A DNA stretch of 64,000 nt from Micromonospora sp. WMMD1155 (GCF_029581275.1 NZ_CP120742.1:7254501-7318500); one strand, 5' to 3'. Numbered from the stretch's first letter, positions 1 through 9,838 are shown. Notes: generated by a model from the sequence alone, not told the origin. Numbers and translations are program-made.

Positions 1-446
1 GGGCACTACGGTCCGGCACCGGCCAGCGGGCCGCGATCACCGATCGGGCGCCGCGCCGCAGCGCGACGGTCACCCATTCCAGCGGCACGGCCGGCGCGCT
101 GCCCTCCGCGGTCCGGCAGGCACCGAGGTTGACCACTGGCGGCAGCGGCCACTCCAGCAGTTCGGGCAGGACCAGGGGCCGGTCCGGTGGGTCCAGGATG
201 GGCACACCACCGCGGATCGTGGCGCGTGCGGCGACGGTCAGCACGTCGGCCGACTCCGTCTCCAGCTTGTAGCCGACGGTTGGAACCGAGCAGTTCCTCG
301 GGCGGCTCGGCCGGTCCGGCGGTGAACGTCTCCACCATGCGCATGTTTGTGCTCGTCATATCGATCAGCCGATTTAGGCATGGCTCAACCCGTTCGGCGA
401 AGCCACAGGCGAAGAAGGGGTCTCCGATGGGCGGATCGGAGGCCAC
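1..446 (-). pseudogene. CHAT-domain protein, frameshifted and cut by the window edge
   Basis: Opens with GTG at 446, ten bases after the jetD stop, so it looks like a fifth gene of the Wadjet operon. The opening frame reads plausibly for about 55 residues (to roughly position 280) and then becomes Arg/Pro/Gly-rich nonsense. One frame over, positions about 270-1 encode text typical of a CHAT (caspase-like) protease core: VVNLGACRTAEG carries the expected catalytic Cys, and GARSVIAARWPVPD follows. The two halves need a single-base shift near 265-300 to join, because the CHAT frame has a stop (TGA) near 357 and no obvious start of its own. CHAT proteases often act as effectors in bacterial immunity (known). 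Whether this is a true mutation or a sequencing error cannot be told here. The C-terminus is outside the window. Confidence 0.55.
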
Positions 447-455
447 GCCCGGGGG

Positions 456-1586
456 TCAGAGGAGGTCGGTGTGCCACGTCCGGGTGCGGACGAGGTGCCG
501 ATATCCGACCCATTCCTGGGCGATGCGGCGTCCCTCGACCAGAAGCCGGGCGGCTGCGTCATGGTGTTCCTCGGGAAGCCAGCCGACCAGCGACCTGGCG
601 CGGCCCTCTTCCACGGCGTTGTCACCGGCCCGCCAGCTTCGGCCCGTCGCGAAGAGTTCCGCGTAGAGCCGCACCGCGGGGCGCACCTGCGGCAGGCCCG
701 CGGCGCACGCCGTACGCTGGGCGGAGTCCGGGATGCGCAGTCCGGAGAGGTCCACGTCGCCGAAGTAGCGGATCCGGCGGATTTCGTGGTTGTCGGCGAT
801 CGACCGGACGGATGCCATGAAGCTCGCCCCCAGACCCCAGGCGACGTGTCCCACGTTGTGGCTTGCGGGCAGGGCCTTCACGATCGACCACCATGTCGCG
901 CTGTTCTCCACCACGAGCAGCAGGTCACCGTCGCCGACGTGGGTCCAATGGTTTGCCGCTACCTTGGTCAGTACGCGTTTGCTCAGCAGCGGGGGTGGGG
1001 TCGCGACGGCATGCAACAGTCGAAGAAGCCGCTCCTGGTCACCGAAGAGGGGCCCATCGCGCATGCCGTCCAGCGCCTTCTCGGGCGAGGGGAAGCCTTC
1101 CTCATCACCGGAGGCGCTGAAGATTTCCAGAGCCCGTTCCCGCAGCGGGACCAGGGTGGTGTCGGGATTGCTCAGCAGCCAACGGTTGATCGCCTCGTAC
1201 CGGACGCGCTGCTTGTCCGTGGCCGTCGGCCAGGCATCCTCCAGGTCGTACATCTGCGGGTGCCATCGCGGCATCGGCGGCACAATCCTCCGCGTCTTCG
1301 GCGCTACGGGCACGAGCTTAACCTTCTGGGGCAGCGCGATTCTCTCGGAGTCGGTGGCCCGCACCGGCACGATCTGCGCTCGCTCGGCCAGGACGGACAG
1401 GCTCGCGCGGAGCATCGCCGTGGCGGCATCATCGCCCTCTCTGCGCTGGTAGACCGCATGGAAGCACCGACGCACCTCGTCAATGGGCACCTCCTTGAGC
1501 GTGGTGCCGCGCCACCGTTTCGCGGTGGCCCATTCTCTGAGCTTGTCGTATAGGGCTTCCGCTAGCTGGTCAGTACGCTTCGCCAC
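456..1586 (-). CDS. jetD: Wadjet subunit JetD (Toprim-like nuclease)
   Basis: 376 aa, GTG start overlapping the end of jetC by 17 bp. JetD is the nuclease of Wadjet, which cleaves circular plasmid DNA after loop extrusion by JetABC (known). The C-terminal half carries the Toprim-like acidic signature: a hydrophobic strand ending in Glu227 (LLLVVENSATW) and Asp277/Asp279 in RYFGDVDLSGLRIP. The DVDLSG block matches the JetD/topoisomerase VI A-like fold. The N-terminal about 200 residues are helical and probably contact JetABC. Length is normal for the family. It is the last intact gene of the jetABCD operon in the usual order. Confidence 0.9.
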   Translation of the reverse strand: MAKRTDQLAEALYDKLREWATAKRWRGTTLKEVPIDEVRRCFHAVYQRREGDDAATAMLRASLSVLAERAQIVPVRATDSERIALPQKVKLVPVAPKTRRIVPPMPRWHPQMYDLEDAWPTATDKQRVRYEAINRWLLSNPDTTLVPLRERALEIFSASGDEEGFPSPEKALDGMRDGPLFGDQERLLRLLHAVATPPPLLSKRVLTKVAANHWTHVGDGDLLLVVENSATWWSIVKALPASHNVGHVAWGLGASFMASVRSIADNHEIRRIRYFGDVDLSGLRIPDSAQRTACAAGLPQVRPAVRLYAELFATGRSWRAGDNAVEEGRARSLVGWLPEEHHDAAARLLVEGRRIAQEWVGYRHLVRTRTWHTDLL

Positions 1587-4500
1587 GGCGCCGCTCCGGG
1601 ATGACGATTCTCGTGGTGGTAACGACGCCGGTGCCGTTGGGCGACGCGAGCGCCTCCAGATGCGGCGCTATCCGTTCGTCCACGGAGAGATACTTGCGCC
1701 CGGCGCGCAGGTCCGCGTCGTTGCGCAGCCGGACGATCATCGGAAAGCCGCCCAAGGCTTCCTCCTCGTAGAGACCGGTGGTGTAGACGAGCTGGACGCC
1801 AAGGGCAGCCGCCACCCCGCGTTGGAGGTCGAGCAGGTAGGTGGCGGATGCGCGGCCGATGGGATTGTCCAGGAACAGCACGCCGGAGTGGTGGTGTCGG
1901 GTCTTCCCCAGATCGTTCGCGCGTAGCGCGGCCAGCGTGCAGTAGAGGATGATCGCGGCGGTGAGGTGCTGTCCGCCGGAGAACACGTCACGCACGTCGG
2001 AGATCCGGACCCGTTCGGCACGCAGCACCGCGTCCGGCTTAAGCATCGTAACCTTGAAGCCTTTGGGTACGGCGGCTCGGACCGCCCGCAGCACGACGCC
2101 GAGTCCGTCGCGCTTCTCGGTCGCCGTGTAGCGCTCCACGGCGTCGTCGAGGACCATGCCCAGTTGGTGGGCGAGCAGGTCTCCATCGACGGCTGAGCAG
2201 CCGATGCGCAAGAACTCGAGTCCGGTCCAGTCACCGAGCCCTTCGGGGAGCTTCGACAGCCGTTGCGCCGTGCGCAGCCTACGCAGTGCGCCGTCCACGA
2301 TGGCCTTGAGCCGTTCGAGGATGATGGTGCGGTGCCGGTCGACCTGTGCCAGGTCGTCAGAGAGCGACCGCAGGCGCGGCCCCAGTTGCCGAGCCCATTC
2401 AGCGGCGTAACCTGCCAACGCCGAGATGGTCACCTCGGCGATCAGGGTGCGGATCGGAATGGCGAGGCTCGCGAATCTCGCCTCTGCGGCGAACTGGTGG
2501 AGTCCCTCCGCATGCTCGTGCAGCGCACGCTGAGCCTCCGAGGCAGCCTTCTGATTCTTGACGGCGATACGCTGTAGTTCCCGGTAGCGATTGCTGGCGG
2601 AAGCGGCGTCTCCGTGGAAAGGCTCGGCTCCGGAGGCACTTGACGGGGACTGATCGTCGTGCGCCGTACGGTGCGTGTCGGCAATGGTCTCGAACGATTC
2701 GATGACGATCCTGGCCCGCTGCACTTCGGTGCGAACTCTGTCGAGTTCGCCGGCCCGGATCTTGTGGGTGTTCTTCGCCACTGCAAGGGTCGCGGCGGCT
2801 TCGGCAGTCAGCCATTCCCCGTGCGCGACGTCGCGTGGCCGGGCCGACTGGTCGAGGATTACCGACGGTTTCGGGAGCTGCCGCAGACGCTCTTCGAGCA
2901 TTGCCGTCTCGCCGAGGGCCCGCCGGTGCTCCTGGTTGGCGGCCTGGAGACGGCTGTCGGCATGGGCGGCCGCGGCGGCTCGCGACGCGGCATCGGCCCC
3001 GTCCGTGGACTCCAGCAGCAGCCGGGCAGTGTCGCGGACCTCGACAGTTACCTCCTTCCAGCGCAGGAGCGTCTCGTGGGCCGTGCTCTCGGCCTGTTTC
3101 AGCTCCTTGAGCTGGTCGTCGCCGACCTCTGCCTTGTCGTAGACGCGCTGTGCTGCGCGCAGCACGTCCCGGAGCATGGCGACGGGCTGTGTGGGGAGCG
3201 GATCACTACGGTCGACCGTGGTTCCCTCCGGGAGGTTGTCGATCTCCTCGCGGGTTCTCGCCGCCAGTGCGCGATGGTCGTCGGCTCTGCGTTGACGGTA
3301 TTCGATGTTATCGCGTAGCCGGTCGAGGTCACCGGCAAGCCGTGCCGCCCGTTCCTCCCCGGCTCCGGCTTCGACCCGGGCCTGTCCCGCGTCGCGCTTC
3401 CAGATTTCTGCCTCGCGTCCGCGGGAAGCGAGTTCGGTGAGGCCGCGGGATCGCTCCTTGATCGCGTCGAGCGCTCCGCGCATGCCTACGAGCGCATTCT
3501 TCAAGCTGTCGCGCGCCTTGACCGCGTCGCCGAGCAACCGATCCCGGTCCTTAACATGGGTGGCTGCCTCCCGCAGAGCGGCCTCGGCCGAGGCGGCCGC
3601 CTCCGCGAGGCCGGCCATGGCGCCGGGCGGGTACTCTCGGCGCCATTCCGCCAGCCTGGCCGCGAGCGCCCGGTCCGCGCCGTACGCGGCATCCAGTTCG
3701 CACAGCCGAGCCTTCCGAATCGCGTGCTCCTCGGCCATCCGCGTGTACTCCGCCTGTGCAGCCGTACGGTCGAACAGCCCCGCGCTGGGCGGGGCGACGA
3801 ACCCGGCCGACGAGGGAATCGAGAGGTCGAACCGCGAGTCCACCACGACGTCGAACGACTGTGAAGTGGCGACGACGACGGTACCGGTCGGGTGGTAGCC
3901 GTGCGCAGCGATCACCTCTTGAGCGCGGGCCAAGTGCTCGGGCTTGTTGACCAGGACACCACCGGCCAGGTGCGGCAGCCGCCCGACGAGCTCGGCGCGT
4001 ATCGACTCGTCGGTGCGGTCGGCCAGGTAGTCCCATCCGGTCCCGCAGGCGATTCCCTCCGACTCCAGCAGATCCCGGATGCGGGTGACCTCGTGGTGGG
4101 GCGGCAGCAACGCTTCAGGATCGTCCTCCCACACCAGCAAGGCGGGTTCGTCGCCCACGTTCGCCACCCGCAGGGCGGTGCGCTGCCCATCGATGTCGGC
4201 CTGAGACTGCGCGAGCTGGTCGAGCAGCGTCTCGGCGTCGTACTCCAGCAGGACGTCGTCGGTGTCAACCAGTTCGGCCAGACGTGGCTCCCGGGCAAGT
4301 GCCGCCGCAGCGGCCTCAGCACGCTTCAGCGCGGCCCGTACGGCGTTGTCGTGGCCCTGGGCGGCGATCCGGGCCTCGCGCGCCCGGGCCAGCTCCGTCT
4401 GGGCCTCCTCCACCTCGCCTTGGCGTACCTCCAGAAACTGCTCGTTCTCGACGAGAGCGGCCGCGTCGGCCCGGACGGTCTCGGCCAGCGACACCGCGTC

Positions 4501-6027
4501 CTGGGCGAGCGTGGCCGCCGACGTGATCACTTTCGCTCGGACGGCCTGCGTGATCTCGGCGTCCACGCCGGCGATACGGACTTCGAGCTGCGCCGCCCGA
4601 GCATTGGCCTGGGCGGTCTCCTCGATCGCGGCACGCCACATCCGGTCGGTGGCCCCCGCCGCGCTCCGCAATGTTATGAGTTCGGCGTCCTCCCGCCCCA
4701 TTTCGTCAAGAGCCTCGTCCACGGTGACCAGGAGGGCGCGCCCCAGTTCGCGCGACCTCGCGTTGCGTGCGGACAACGCCGCCCGAGCGGCGTCCTGCCG
4801 CTGTCCCACTACCTCCCGGAGCGCGGCGGCGTGCCCGGCTGCCTTCTCCATGTCCATGAGGGTGCGCGTCGCCGCCCATCCGTGGACGACGCGCTCGGCG
4901 TGTGCCTTCGCCTCGGTCGACGCTTGCTCCATCACGCGGGCGGCGTCCAGCCGTAGGGTCGCGGTGTGGTGCATGAGGACGGCGTGGGAGTTCTCCGCGC
5001 CGCGGAGCGCACGTTCGGCGTCCGAGACGGCGTCGCCAAGCTCCCCGATGTGCTTCTCGCGCTGCTCGATCAGCCCGGTCTCATGGACCACCCGGGCGAC
5101 CAGCCGGGCGACGAACCGGTCGAGGTCGGACGACGCCATGCTGGCCTCAGCGACGGCCCGCTCGGTGAGGGACCGCTGCCCCTCCAGCGGTCCGAGGCGC
5201 TCGATGGCCTCCTCGACGAACGAACGCTCCAACTCTAGGTCGACCCGGGTGGCCAGCTTGCGGGCGTGTCCGGCGATCGAGTCGGCGAGATCGGCAAGTT
5301 CCCCGGCCGGGAGCACCGCCTTGAGCAGGAAGTCGACGAACGCCTCGTCGGTGGTGAACGTGAACGCGTCGGCCGCCTCGCCCTCTCCGGCGTTCATGGC
5401 GCGCTGGTAGCGGAACAGCTCGGAATCCAGGCCGAGCTTGCCGAGCCACGCGGACCACTTCCCGTGCTTGTCTGCCCACTCCAGTTCGAGGGCAGGATCG
5501 TCGTCGGCGAGGTCGTCGAGCCGGGAACGGAACTCGGTGGCGACGAGATTATGGCCGCCGTCGGCGATCGGGAGTGTCGCGATACCCACGGTATCGTTGG
5601 GGCGCAGGCTATACCACAGGTCGACGAGGCTGTCCTCGCCAGACTGCGGACTGCGTCCGCGCCAGTCCGAGACCTTGCCGGTGAGCAGCAGGCGGCCGGT
5701 CCGGGTATGCATCCATTCCAGTACGACGTGCGCGACGTCGTGGCGGCCCACGAAATTCTCTAGCACCTTCGTGTTCGACGTACCAACCACCTGTCGTCGT
5801 CCGGGCAGCATCACCGAGAAGATCAGCTTGATCAGCACCGACTTCCCGCCACCGTTCTCCAGGAACAGGATCGAGGCGGGCGACGGCCGTCGCAGCTCCG
5901 GCTGGCCGAGCATCAACTGCTGCTCGGGTACGGGCTCGCCCGCGCCAGACAGGTCGATGGTGACGTCCTCGTAGCGTGCGCCGGGAGGGCCGACGGAGTA
6001 CAGCCGCACTTTGGAAAGCTCATACAT
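1570..6027 (-). CDS. jetC: Wadjet subunit JetC (SMC/MukB-like ATPase)
   Basis: 1485 aa. It is the SMC-type motor of Wadjet: two ATPase half-heads separated by a long coiled coil. Visible are Walker A near residues 57-63 (LENGGGKS), a central region of about 1250 residues rich in Ala/Glu/Arg heptads, the ABC signature VFSGGQ near 1347, Walker B VLFLDNP near 1380 with the D-loop right after, and a C-terminal switch-like segment. This is the MukB/JetC layout rather than a canonical SMC. The start overlaps jetB by 8 bp and the end overlaps jetD by 17 bp, indicating translational coupling. It is expected to dimerise and work with JetA (kleisin) and JetB. Confidence 0.92.
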   Translation of the reverse strand: MYELSKVRLYSVGPPGARYEDVTIDLSGAGEPVPEQQLMLGQPELRRPSPASILFLENGGGKSVLIKLIFSVMLPGRRQVVGTSNTKVLENFVGRHDVAHVVLEWMHTRTGRLLLTGKVSDWRGRSPQSGEDSLVDLWYSLRPNDTVGIATLPIADGGHNLVATEFRSRLDDLADDDPALELEWADKHGKWSAWLGKLGLDSELFRYQRAMNAGEGEAADAFTFTTDEAFVDFLLKAVLPAGELADLADSIAGHARKLATRVDLELERSFVEEAIERLGPLEGQRSLTERAVAEASMASSDLDRFVARLVARVVHETGLIEQREKHIGELGDAVSDAERALRGAENSHAVLMHHTATLRLDAARVMEQASTEAKAHAERVVHGWAATRTLMDMEKAAGHAAALREVVGQRQDAARAALSARNARSRELGRALLVTVDEALDEMGREDAELITLRSAAGATDRMWRAAIEETAQANARAAQLEVRIAGVDAEITQAVRAKVITSAATLAQDAVSLAETVRADAAALVENEQFLEVRQGEVEEAQTELARAREARIAAQGHDNAVRAALKRAEAAAAALAREPRLAELVDTDDVLLEYDAETLLDQLAQSQADIDGQRTALRVANVGDEPALLVWEDDPEALLPPHHEVTRIRDLLESEGIACGTGWDYLADRTDESIRAELVGRLPHLAGGVLVNKPEHLARAQEVIAAHGYHPTGTVVVATSQSFDVVVDSRFDLSIPSSAGFVAPPSAGLFDRTAAQAEYTRMAEEHAIRKARLCELDAAYGADRALAARLAEWRREYPPGAMAGLAEAAASAEAALREAATHVKDRDRLLGDAVKARDSLKNALVGMRGALDAIKERSRGLTELASRGREAEIWKRDAGQARVEAGAGEERAARLAGDLDRLRDNIEYRQRRADDHRALAARTREEIDNLPEGTTVDRSDPLPTQPVAMLRDVLRAAQRVYDKAEVGDDQLKELKQAESTAHETLLRWKEVTVEVRDTARLLLESTDGADAASRAAAAAHADSRLQAANQEHRRALGETAMLEERLRQLPKPSVILDQSARPRDVAHGEWLTAEAAATLAVAKNTHKIRAGELDRVRTEVQRARIVIESFETIADTHRTAHDDQSPSSASGAEPFHGDAASASNRYRELQRIAVKNQKAASEAQRALHEHAEGLHQFAAEARFASLAIPIRTLIAEVTISALAGYAAEWARQLGPRLRSLSDDLAQVDRHRTIILERLKAIVDGALRRLRTAQRLSKLPEGLGDWTGLEFLRIGCSAVDGDLLAHQLGMVLDDAVERYTATEKRDGLGVVLRAVRAAVPKGFKVTMLKPDAVLRAERVRISDVRDVFSGGQHLTAAIILYCTLAALRANDLGKTRHHHSGVLFLDNPIGRASATYLLDLQRGVAAALGVQLVYTTGLYEEEALGGFPMIVRLRNDADLRAGRKYLSVDERIAPHLEALASPNGTGVVTTTRIVIPERRRGEAY

Positions 6028-6835
6028 CGATTCCTCGCTTCAAATCTTCTCCGGCCGCTGCGACGTTCAGACCGCTGCCGCTCGTTGGAGGCACCACACC
6101 CAGGTCGAGCAGCTCGCGGAACGCGGCCTGCGACGCAAGCTGGCGGACGTGGATCTGGTAGCGGCTGGTGGTGCGGAAGACCTCGTCGGCCTCCTCGCCC
6201 ACGGCTTGCAGCAACCCGCGGTCGGCGAGCCACCGGAGCGCGCGGCTCACCATGCCGCGCGTGCTGTCGCTGTTGCGCCGACTGTCCTTGGTGGACGCCA
6301 CCTCGGGGCGCCGTAGGTAGGCGCGCCACGCGCGTTCCAACTCCGGTTCGTCGGCCGAGGGGTCGGTGTTGGAAAAGTCGCGGTTGGCCCGCTCGTCCAG
6401 CAGGCGGCAGGTCTCCCGCACCACCAGGTCCACCGACTCGACCGAGACACGCCCCACGTACTGGTCGTTTGCCAGGTCGTCTGCCCGTGGGAAGCTCAGC
6501 GCCGCGACGGCGAGGTGCGCGATGCCGTGCAGCACCTTCTCGGTGTCACGTCTCTCGCGGAGCTTCGCCTGGCGCGCATACTCGTCCATCCTAATCTCGA
6601 ACGCCGAGCCGGGCTGGGCCGCCAGCACGATGCCGCTGCGCTTCGTGACATCGAGCACGGTCAGCCCGAGCCCGTCCGCTATCGCGTCGACCGAGGCCGC
6701 GAAGACCTCGTCCTGCTGGTAGCGGTGCACCAGCTCGCGGTAGGTCATATCACGGTCGGGCACCTGCTTGCCCCGCAGTCCCATGCCGACCAGCCGAGCC
6801 GCCTGCTCGGTGTCGGTGACGTCGGGTCGGTTCAC
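6020..6835 (-). CDS. jetB: Wadjet subunit JetB (MukE-like)
   Basis: 271 aa with a GTG start overlapping the jetA stop by 4 bp (GTGA). Position and size match JetB, the MukE-like KITE subunit that binds the kleisin JetA and the JetC heads (known for Wadjet). The protein is largely helical with winged-helix-like segments. The block around residues 160-215 (Arg-rich, with GMVSRALRWLADRGLLQ) looks like a winged helix. No catalytic motif is expected or seen. The assignment rests on gene order and overall character more than on a single diagnostic motif. Confidence 0.82.
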   Translation of the reverse strand: MNRPDVTDTEQAARLVGMGLRGKQVPDRDMTYRELVHRYQQDEVFAASVDAIADGLGLTVLDVTKRSGIVLAAQPGSAFEIRMDEYARQAKLRERRDTEKVLHGIAHLAVAALSFPRADDLANDQYVGRVSVESVDLVVRETCRLLDERANRDFSNTDPSADEPELERAWRAYLRRPEVASTKDSRRNSDSTRGMVSRALRWLADRGLLQAVGEEADEVFRTTSRYQIHVRQLASQAAFRELLDLGVVPPTSGSGLNVAAAGEDLKRGIDV

Positions 6836-8760
6836 GCGGGCTCCTTCGCTAGGGCGACGGGATCGTCGGTCGGTGCCTCCACCACGTCGGCGGTGGTGAG
6901 CAGCAGGTCGTCGCCGGCTACCCCAGCAAGCGACGAGTCGATGGGACAGCCAGCCGGAAGAGCGAGCAGCATCCGGCGATTGCCGCCCAGGGCCGCCGCG
7001 CCGATCCCCGGGCTGTACGCGTGGGCGGCGCGCAGCGCGACTAGCACCGGCAGGTCGTCGTCGAAGTCCGCAGCCTCGCGCAACAGCGAGCTGAGGTAAC
7101 GAACCTCGTCGCTCAGGTCCAGCAAGGCCTCCGCCCTGTTCCGATGCTCGTCGGTAAACCTCCGGTCGTCCGGCACTTGGTCGACCCTGGGGACTACCAC
7201 GGGGCCGGCCCTCGGATCGCGGTCGGCAATAGGACGCAGCAACATGGACACCAGGGACGACAGCGAAGGTGTGTCCGGGCTGTGCACGCCAGAGGCGGCC
7301 CGGAAGAACCGCTCCAGCGGAGTCACCGCATCGGAGACGGAGAGGCCGAGCACGGGCCTGAGGAGCTGGCCGTGCAGATCAAGCGCCGCCCGCTGCGGCG
7401 GACCGGAGAACTGCTGACGGTCCTGCTCCTCGCGGAACACCCCCCGTGCGGACTGAAGACGGCTCTGTAGCTGGGTGTGCCGTCGTATGCATTCCGTGAC
7501 GATATCGACGAGTTCCGCGGCCCGGCGTTTGTGATCCGGGTCGTCCGACTCGTCGCGCGCCTCCGTGATGTTGCGCAGGATGGCGTGCTCGACCTTGAAT
7601 CGTTCCTCGATGTGGTCCAACGCCCGGTCGAGCATGTCGGGCAGCTCGTGCTCCCAGTCCACCACGCGCACGTTGCGGCGGGTGGCCTCGAGCTTCTGGC
7701 GGAGCATCTCCCCGTACTGGACGGTGCGGTAGCGGGCCTGTTCGGCGGCCACCCTCGCGTCCGCCAGTCGGCCGCGGTTGATCAGATTGTTCAGCTTCAC
7801 CTCAGTCGCCACCTGCGCGGACTCGACGTCGGTGTCGAGTGCGCCGACGAGCACGTTGATCGCCTCGTCGGTCGCGCGCAGATAGATCTCGCCGTGGATC
7901 CCCGGTACCTCGCGTACCAGCTTGAAGTCGAAGGTGTGCCGCTGGTAGTCGCCGTCGGCGTTGATCTCGCCGTAGACATGTCGGAACACGCGGTCAACCG
8001 TGCCGACGTTGATCAGCTTTTCGAGAACCCATCGGGCCACGCGCCGGTGCTCGTCGGACCCTCGATGAGATGCCTGAGAAGCCACGAACGGCGTAACGCG
8101 TTCCTCGACCGTCTCGTGAGCCGCCCCGGTGTCGAAGTCCATGGCGATGGTGACCTGGTCGATGATGTGCATCGCGATTTCGGCCATCTGGTACACCGAG
8201 GCGTCGATGCGCTCCAACTTGGCCTTGTGGTGATCCAGCTCGTGGAGCGGGACGGTGCAGGCGAGGGCCTTGAGCCGGCGGGTCAGCCCCAGGTCCGCGC
8301 TGGACGTGGGACCGATGCCGCGTCCCGGAACCCCTTTTGGCTCCGGTGCGGGCGTGGCCGGCACAGGCGGCAACCCGGGGGAAGCCGGCTTGTCCGCCCG
8401 GACGGGAAACGGAATGCCCAGCGCGGCCCGACAGCGGGCCGCCAGGTCCATGGCCTCGTCGAATCCTTCCTCCTCGGCAAGCCGGCACCAATCCAGCGCC
8501 TCGGCGTATCGCTTAGCGCGAACCAGCACGCCGGCAAGCAGGAGCAACGAGTCTCCGACGCCCTCCCGAGCCGCAACCGTGAGATGTCTTACGGCCTCGT
8601 CAAGATCTCCGCGTTGTTCCGCGTGCCTCCCTTCCGCCAGTGCCTGCTCTGCCTGGTCGAACAGCTCCATCTCCGCACGCGGCGGGCGGTGTCGATGCTG
8701 GGTTTCCAGCAGCTTCATCCAGCGTCGCACGCTGAGGTCGTCGTCAATCACTGGTGTCAT
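6832..8760 (-). CDS. jetA: Wadjet subunit JetA (kleisin) with N-terminal TPR/Sel1-like region
   Basis: 642 aa. It lies first in the jetABCD order, so it is assigned as the kleisin-like subunit linking the JetC heads. Residues about 35-115 form helix-turn-helix repeats of TPR/Sel1 type (AEQRGDLDEAVRHL, then AKRYAEALDWCRLAEEEGFDEA), followed by a Pro-rich linker (about 118-150). The rest is helical with predicted coiled segments (about 330-440), consistent with a MukF-like body. The N-terminal repeat domain is an addition to what I expect of a plain JetA. The start overlaps the sigma factor gene by 17 bp, and the ATG follows a run of six G residues. Confidence 0.78.
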   Translation of the reverse strand: MTPVIDDDLSVRRWMKLLETQHRHRPPRAEMELFDQAEQALAEGRHAEQRGDLDEAVRHLTVAAREGVGDSLLLLAGVLVRAKRYAEALDWCRLAEEEGFDEAMDLAARCRAALGIPFPVRADKPASPGLPPVPATPAPEPKGVPGRGIGPTSSADLGLTRRLKALACTVPLHELDHHKAKLERIDASVYQMAEIAMHIIDQVTIAMDFDTGAAHETVEERVTPFVASQASHRGSDEHRRVARWVLEKLINVGTVDRVFRHVYGEINADGDYQRHTFDFKLVREVPGIHGEIYLRATDEAINVLVGALDTDVESAQVATEVKLNNLINRGRLADARVAAEQARYRTVQYGEMLRQKLEATRRNVRVVDWEHELPDMLDRALDHIEERFKVEHAILRNITEARDESDDPDHKRRAAELVDIVTECIRRHTQLQSRLQSARGVFREEQDRQQFSGPPQRAALDLHGQLLRPVLGLSVSDAVTPLERFFRAASGVHSPDTPSLSSLVSMLLRPIADRDPRAGPVVVPRVDQVPDDRRFTDEHRNRAEALLDLSDEVRYLSSLLREAADFDDDLPVLVALRAAHAYSPGIGAAALGGNRRMLLALPAGCPIDSSLAGVAGDDLLLTTADVVEAPTDDPVALAKEPA

Positions 8761-9283
8761 CCCCCCGCACTACCTGAAGCCGGCCACGGGCACGGGCGAG
8801 GTTCGTGCGGACGCTGGATTCCCTGATATTGAGCGCTGCGGCGATTTCCTTGGTTCCCATGTCCGACTTCCACCAGAGTTCGATGATCTGACGCTGACGC
8901 GGCGGAAGGCGAGCCACGGCGTCCTCGAAGTCGAGGTACTGGGCCACAGCCTCGGAGGGATCCGACACGGCCTGTCGATCGTTCGTCAGCGGTGCCGTGG
9001 GAAGTCGCCGTCCTTCCCTGCGCAGCCGGTACAGCGTGTGCGCGATGACCCGGATGACCCAACCCACCGGCTGATCCATGGCCGAGACCGCAGACCACCG
9101 CATGTATGCCTCGATCAAGGCTTCTTGGGCAGCGTCCTCGCCCTGCTGGCGGTTGTCCGCGATTCGGCGAGCGTGGTCGAACAGGCGGTTACGGTGCTGG
9201 CGGAAGAAGTCCTCGTAGTCGAGTCGTGGCGCGGTTTCGTCAGGGACGACGTCATCCGCACCATCCTCACTCGTTGTCGGCAC
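8744..9283 (-). CDS. ECF-type RNA polymerase sigma factor inside the Wadjet operon
   Basis: Start chosen at GTG 9283 because GGAGGAGG lies seven bases upstream; this gives 179 aa, normal for ECF sigma factors. The same frame stays open further upstream, but that part reads as a different domain. Region 2 spans about residues 20-95 (YEDFFRQHRNRLFDHARRIA, then GEDAAQEALIEAYMRW). Region 4 spans about 120-175 (RLPPRQRQIIELWW, then KEIAAALNIRESSVRTNLARAR). No anti-sigma gene is adjacent. The 3' end overlaps jetA by 17 bp, so sigma and Wadjet are probably co-translated. It could drive this operon in response to a signal, or another regulon; no matching promoter motif could be assigned. Confidence 0.85.
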   Translation of the reverse strand: MPTTSEDGADDVVPDETAPRLDYEDFFRQHRNRLFDHARRIADNRQQGEDAAQEALIEAYMRWSAVSAMDQPVGWVIRVIAHTLYRLRREGRRLPTAPLTNDRQAVSDPSEAVAQYLDFEDAVARLPPRQRQIIELWWKSDMGTKEIAAALNIRESSVRTNLARARGRLQVVRGDDTSD

Positions 9284-9838
9284 CGTCTTCCTCCTCCGCG
9301 ATCCGCTGTCGGGAGTAGATGTGCTCTGGAGCCGCGATTCGCTGCACGGGATGCCGCAATCCACTCTCCAATCACCCGATCGGGTGACTAGACGTCCGCC
9401 ACGGTGGTCACGTTCCCTGACGATTGGACGGGCGAGACGCACAGCCAGTCCGTCGGTCGCGGCTCGGTCAGTCGTTGAGCACAACCGCAGCGGCTCGAGC
9501 GCAACGAGACGGCCGGTGACGATCTCCCCGATACTGAACAGGCCGCTCAGCGTGTCGTTGGGGTTGGTGGTGACCGCCTCCCAGCCGACCTCGACCGCAG
9601 GGCCGGGCAACAGCCGCACGGTGACCGCGTCATCGGTTACGGCGGCCACCTCAGCCACAAACCACGTCACCGATCTGGTACGCCTCGTTGGCACCCGCAA
9701 GAGAGCGCTGGCGAGATCGGTGAACCGCGGCGCGGCACGCAGGTCCAGGCGTCGCGAGCACCGGTCGTAGCTGCCCGCAATCGACTGCCCCTCGACGAGC
9801 ACCTGGTTCAGCGCCAGGCCGGGGACGGTCAGTTCCTC
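9284..9838 (-). pseudogene. S1-like domain reading frame downstream of an in-frame amber codon
   Basis: This stretch is in the same frame as the upstream 219-aa gene, separated only by TAG at 9839-9841, and runs without a stop into the sigma factor. It contains a beta-barrel-like segment resembling an S1 domain (TWFVAEVAAVTDDAVTVRLL, then FSIGEIVTGRLVALEP). It could start at GTG 9802, but no ribosome site stands at the right distance; AGGAGG lies right at the amber codon, too far from 9802. After about 9470 the text loses domain character. It may be the detached C-terminal half of the upstream gene, a separate poorly initiated gene, or a readthrough product. Confidence 0.45.

Noticed and set aside
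7477..8826. 449-aa plus-strand frame opposite jetA
   Set aside because: Antisense frame of a GC-rich gene with no domain; jetA on the other strand is supported by operon order.
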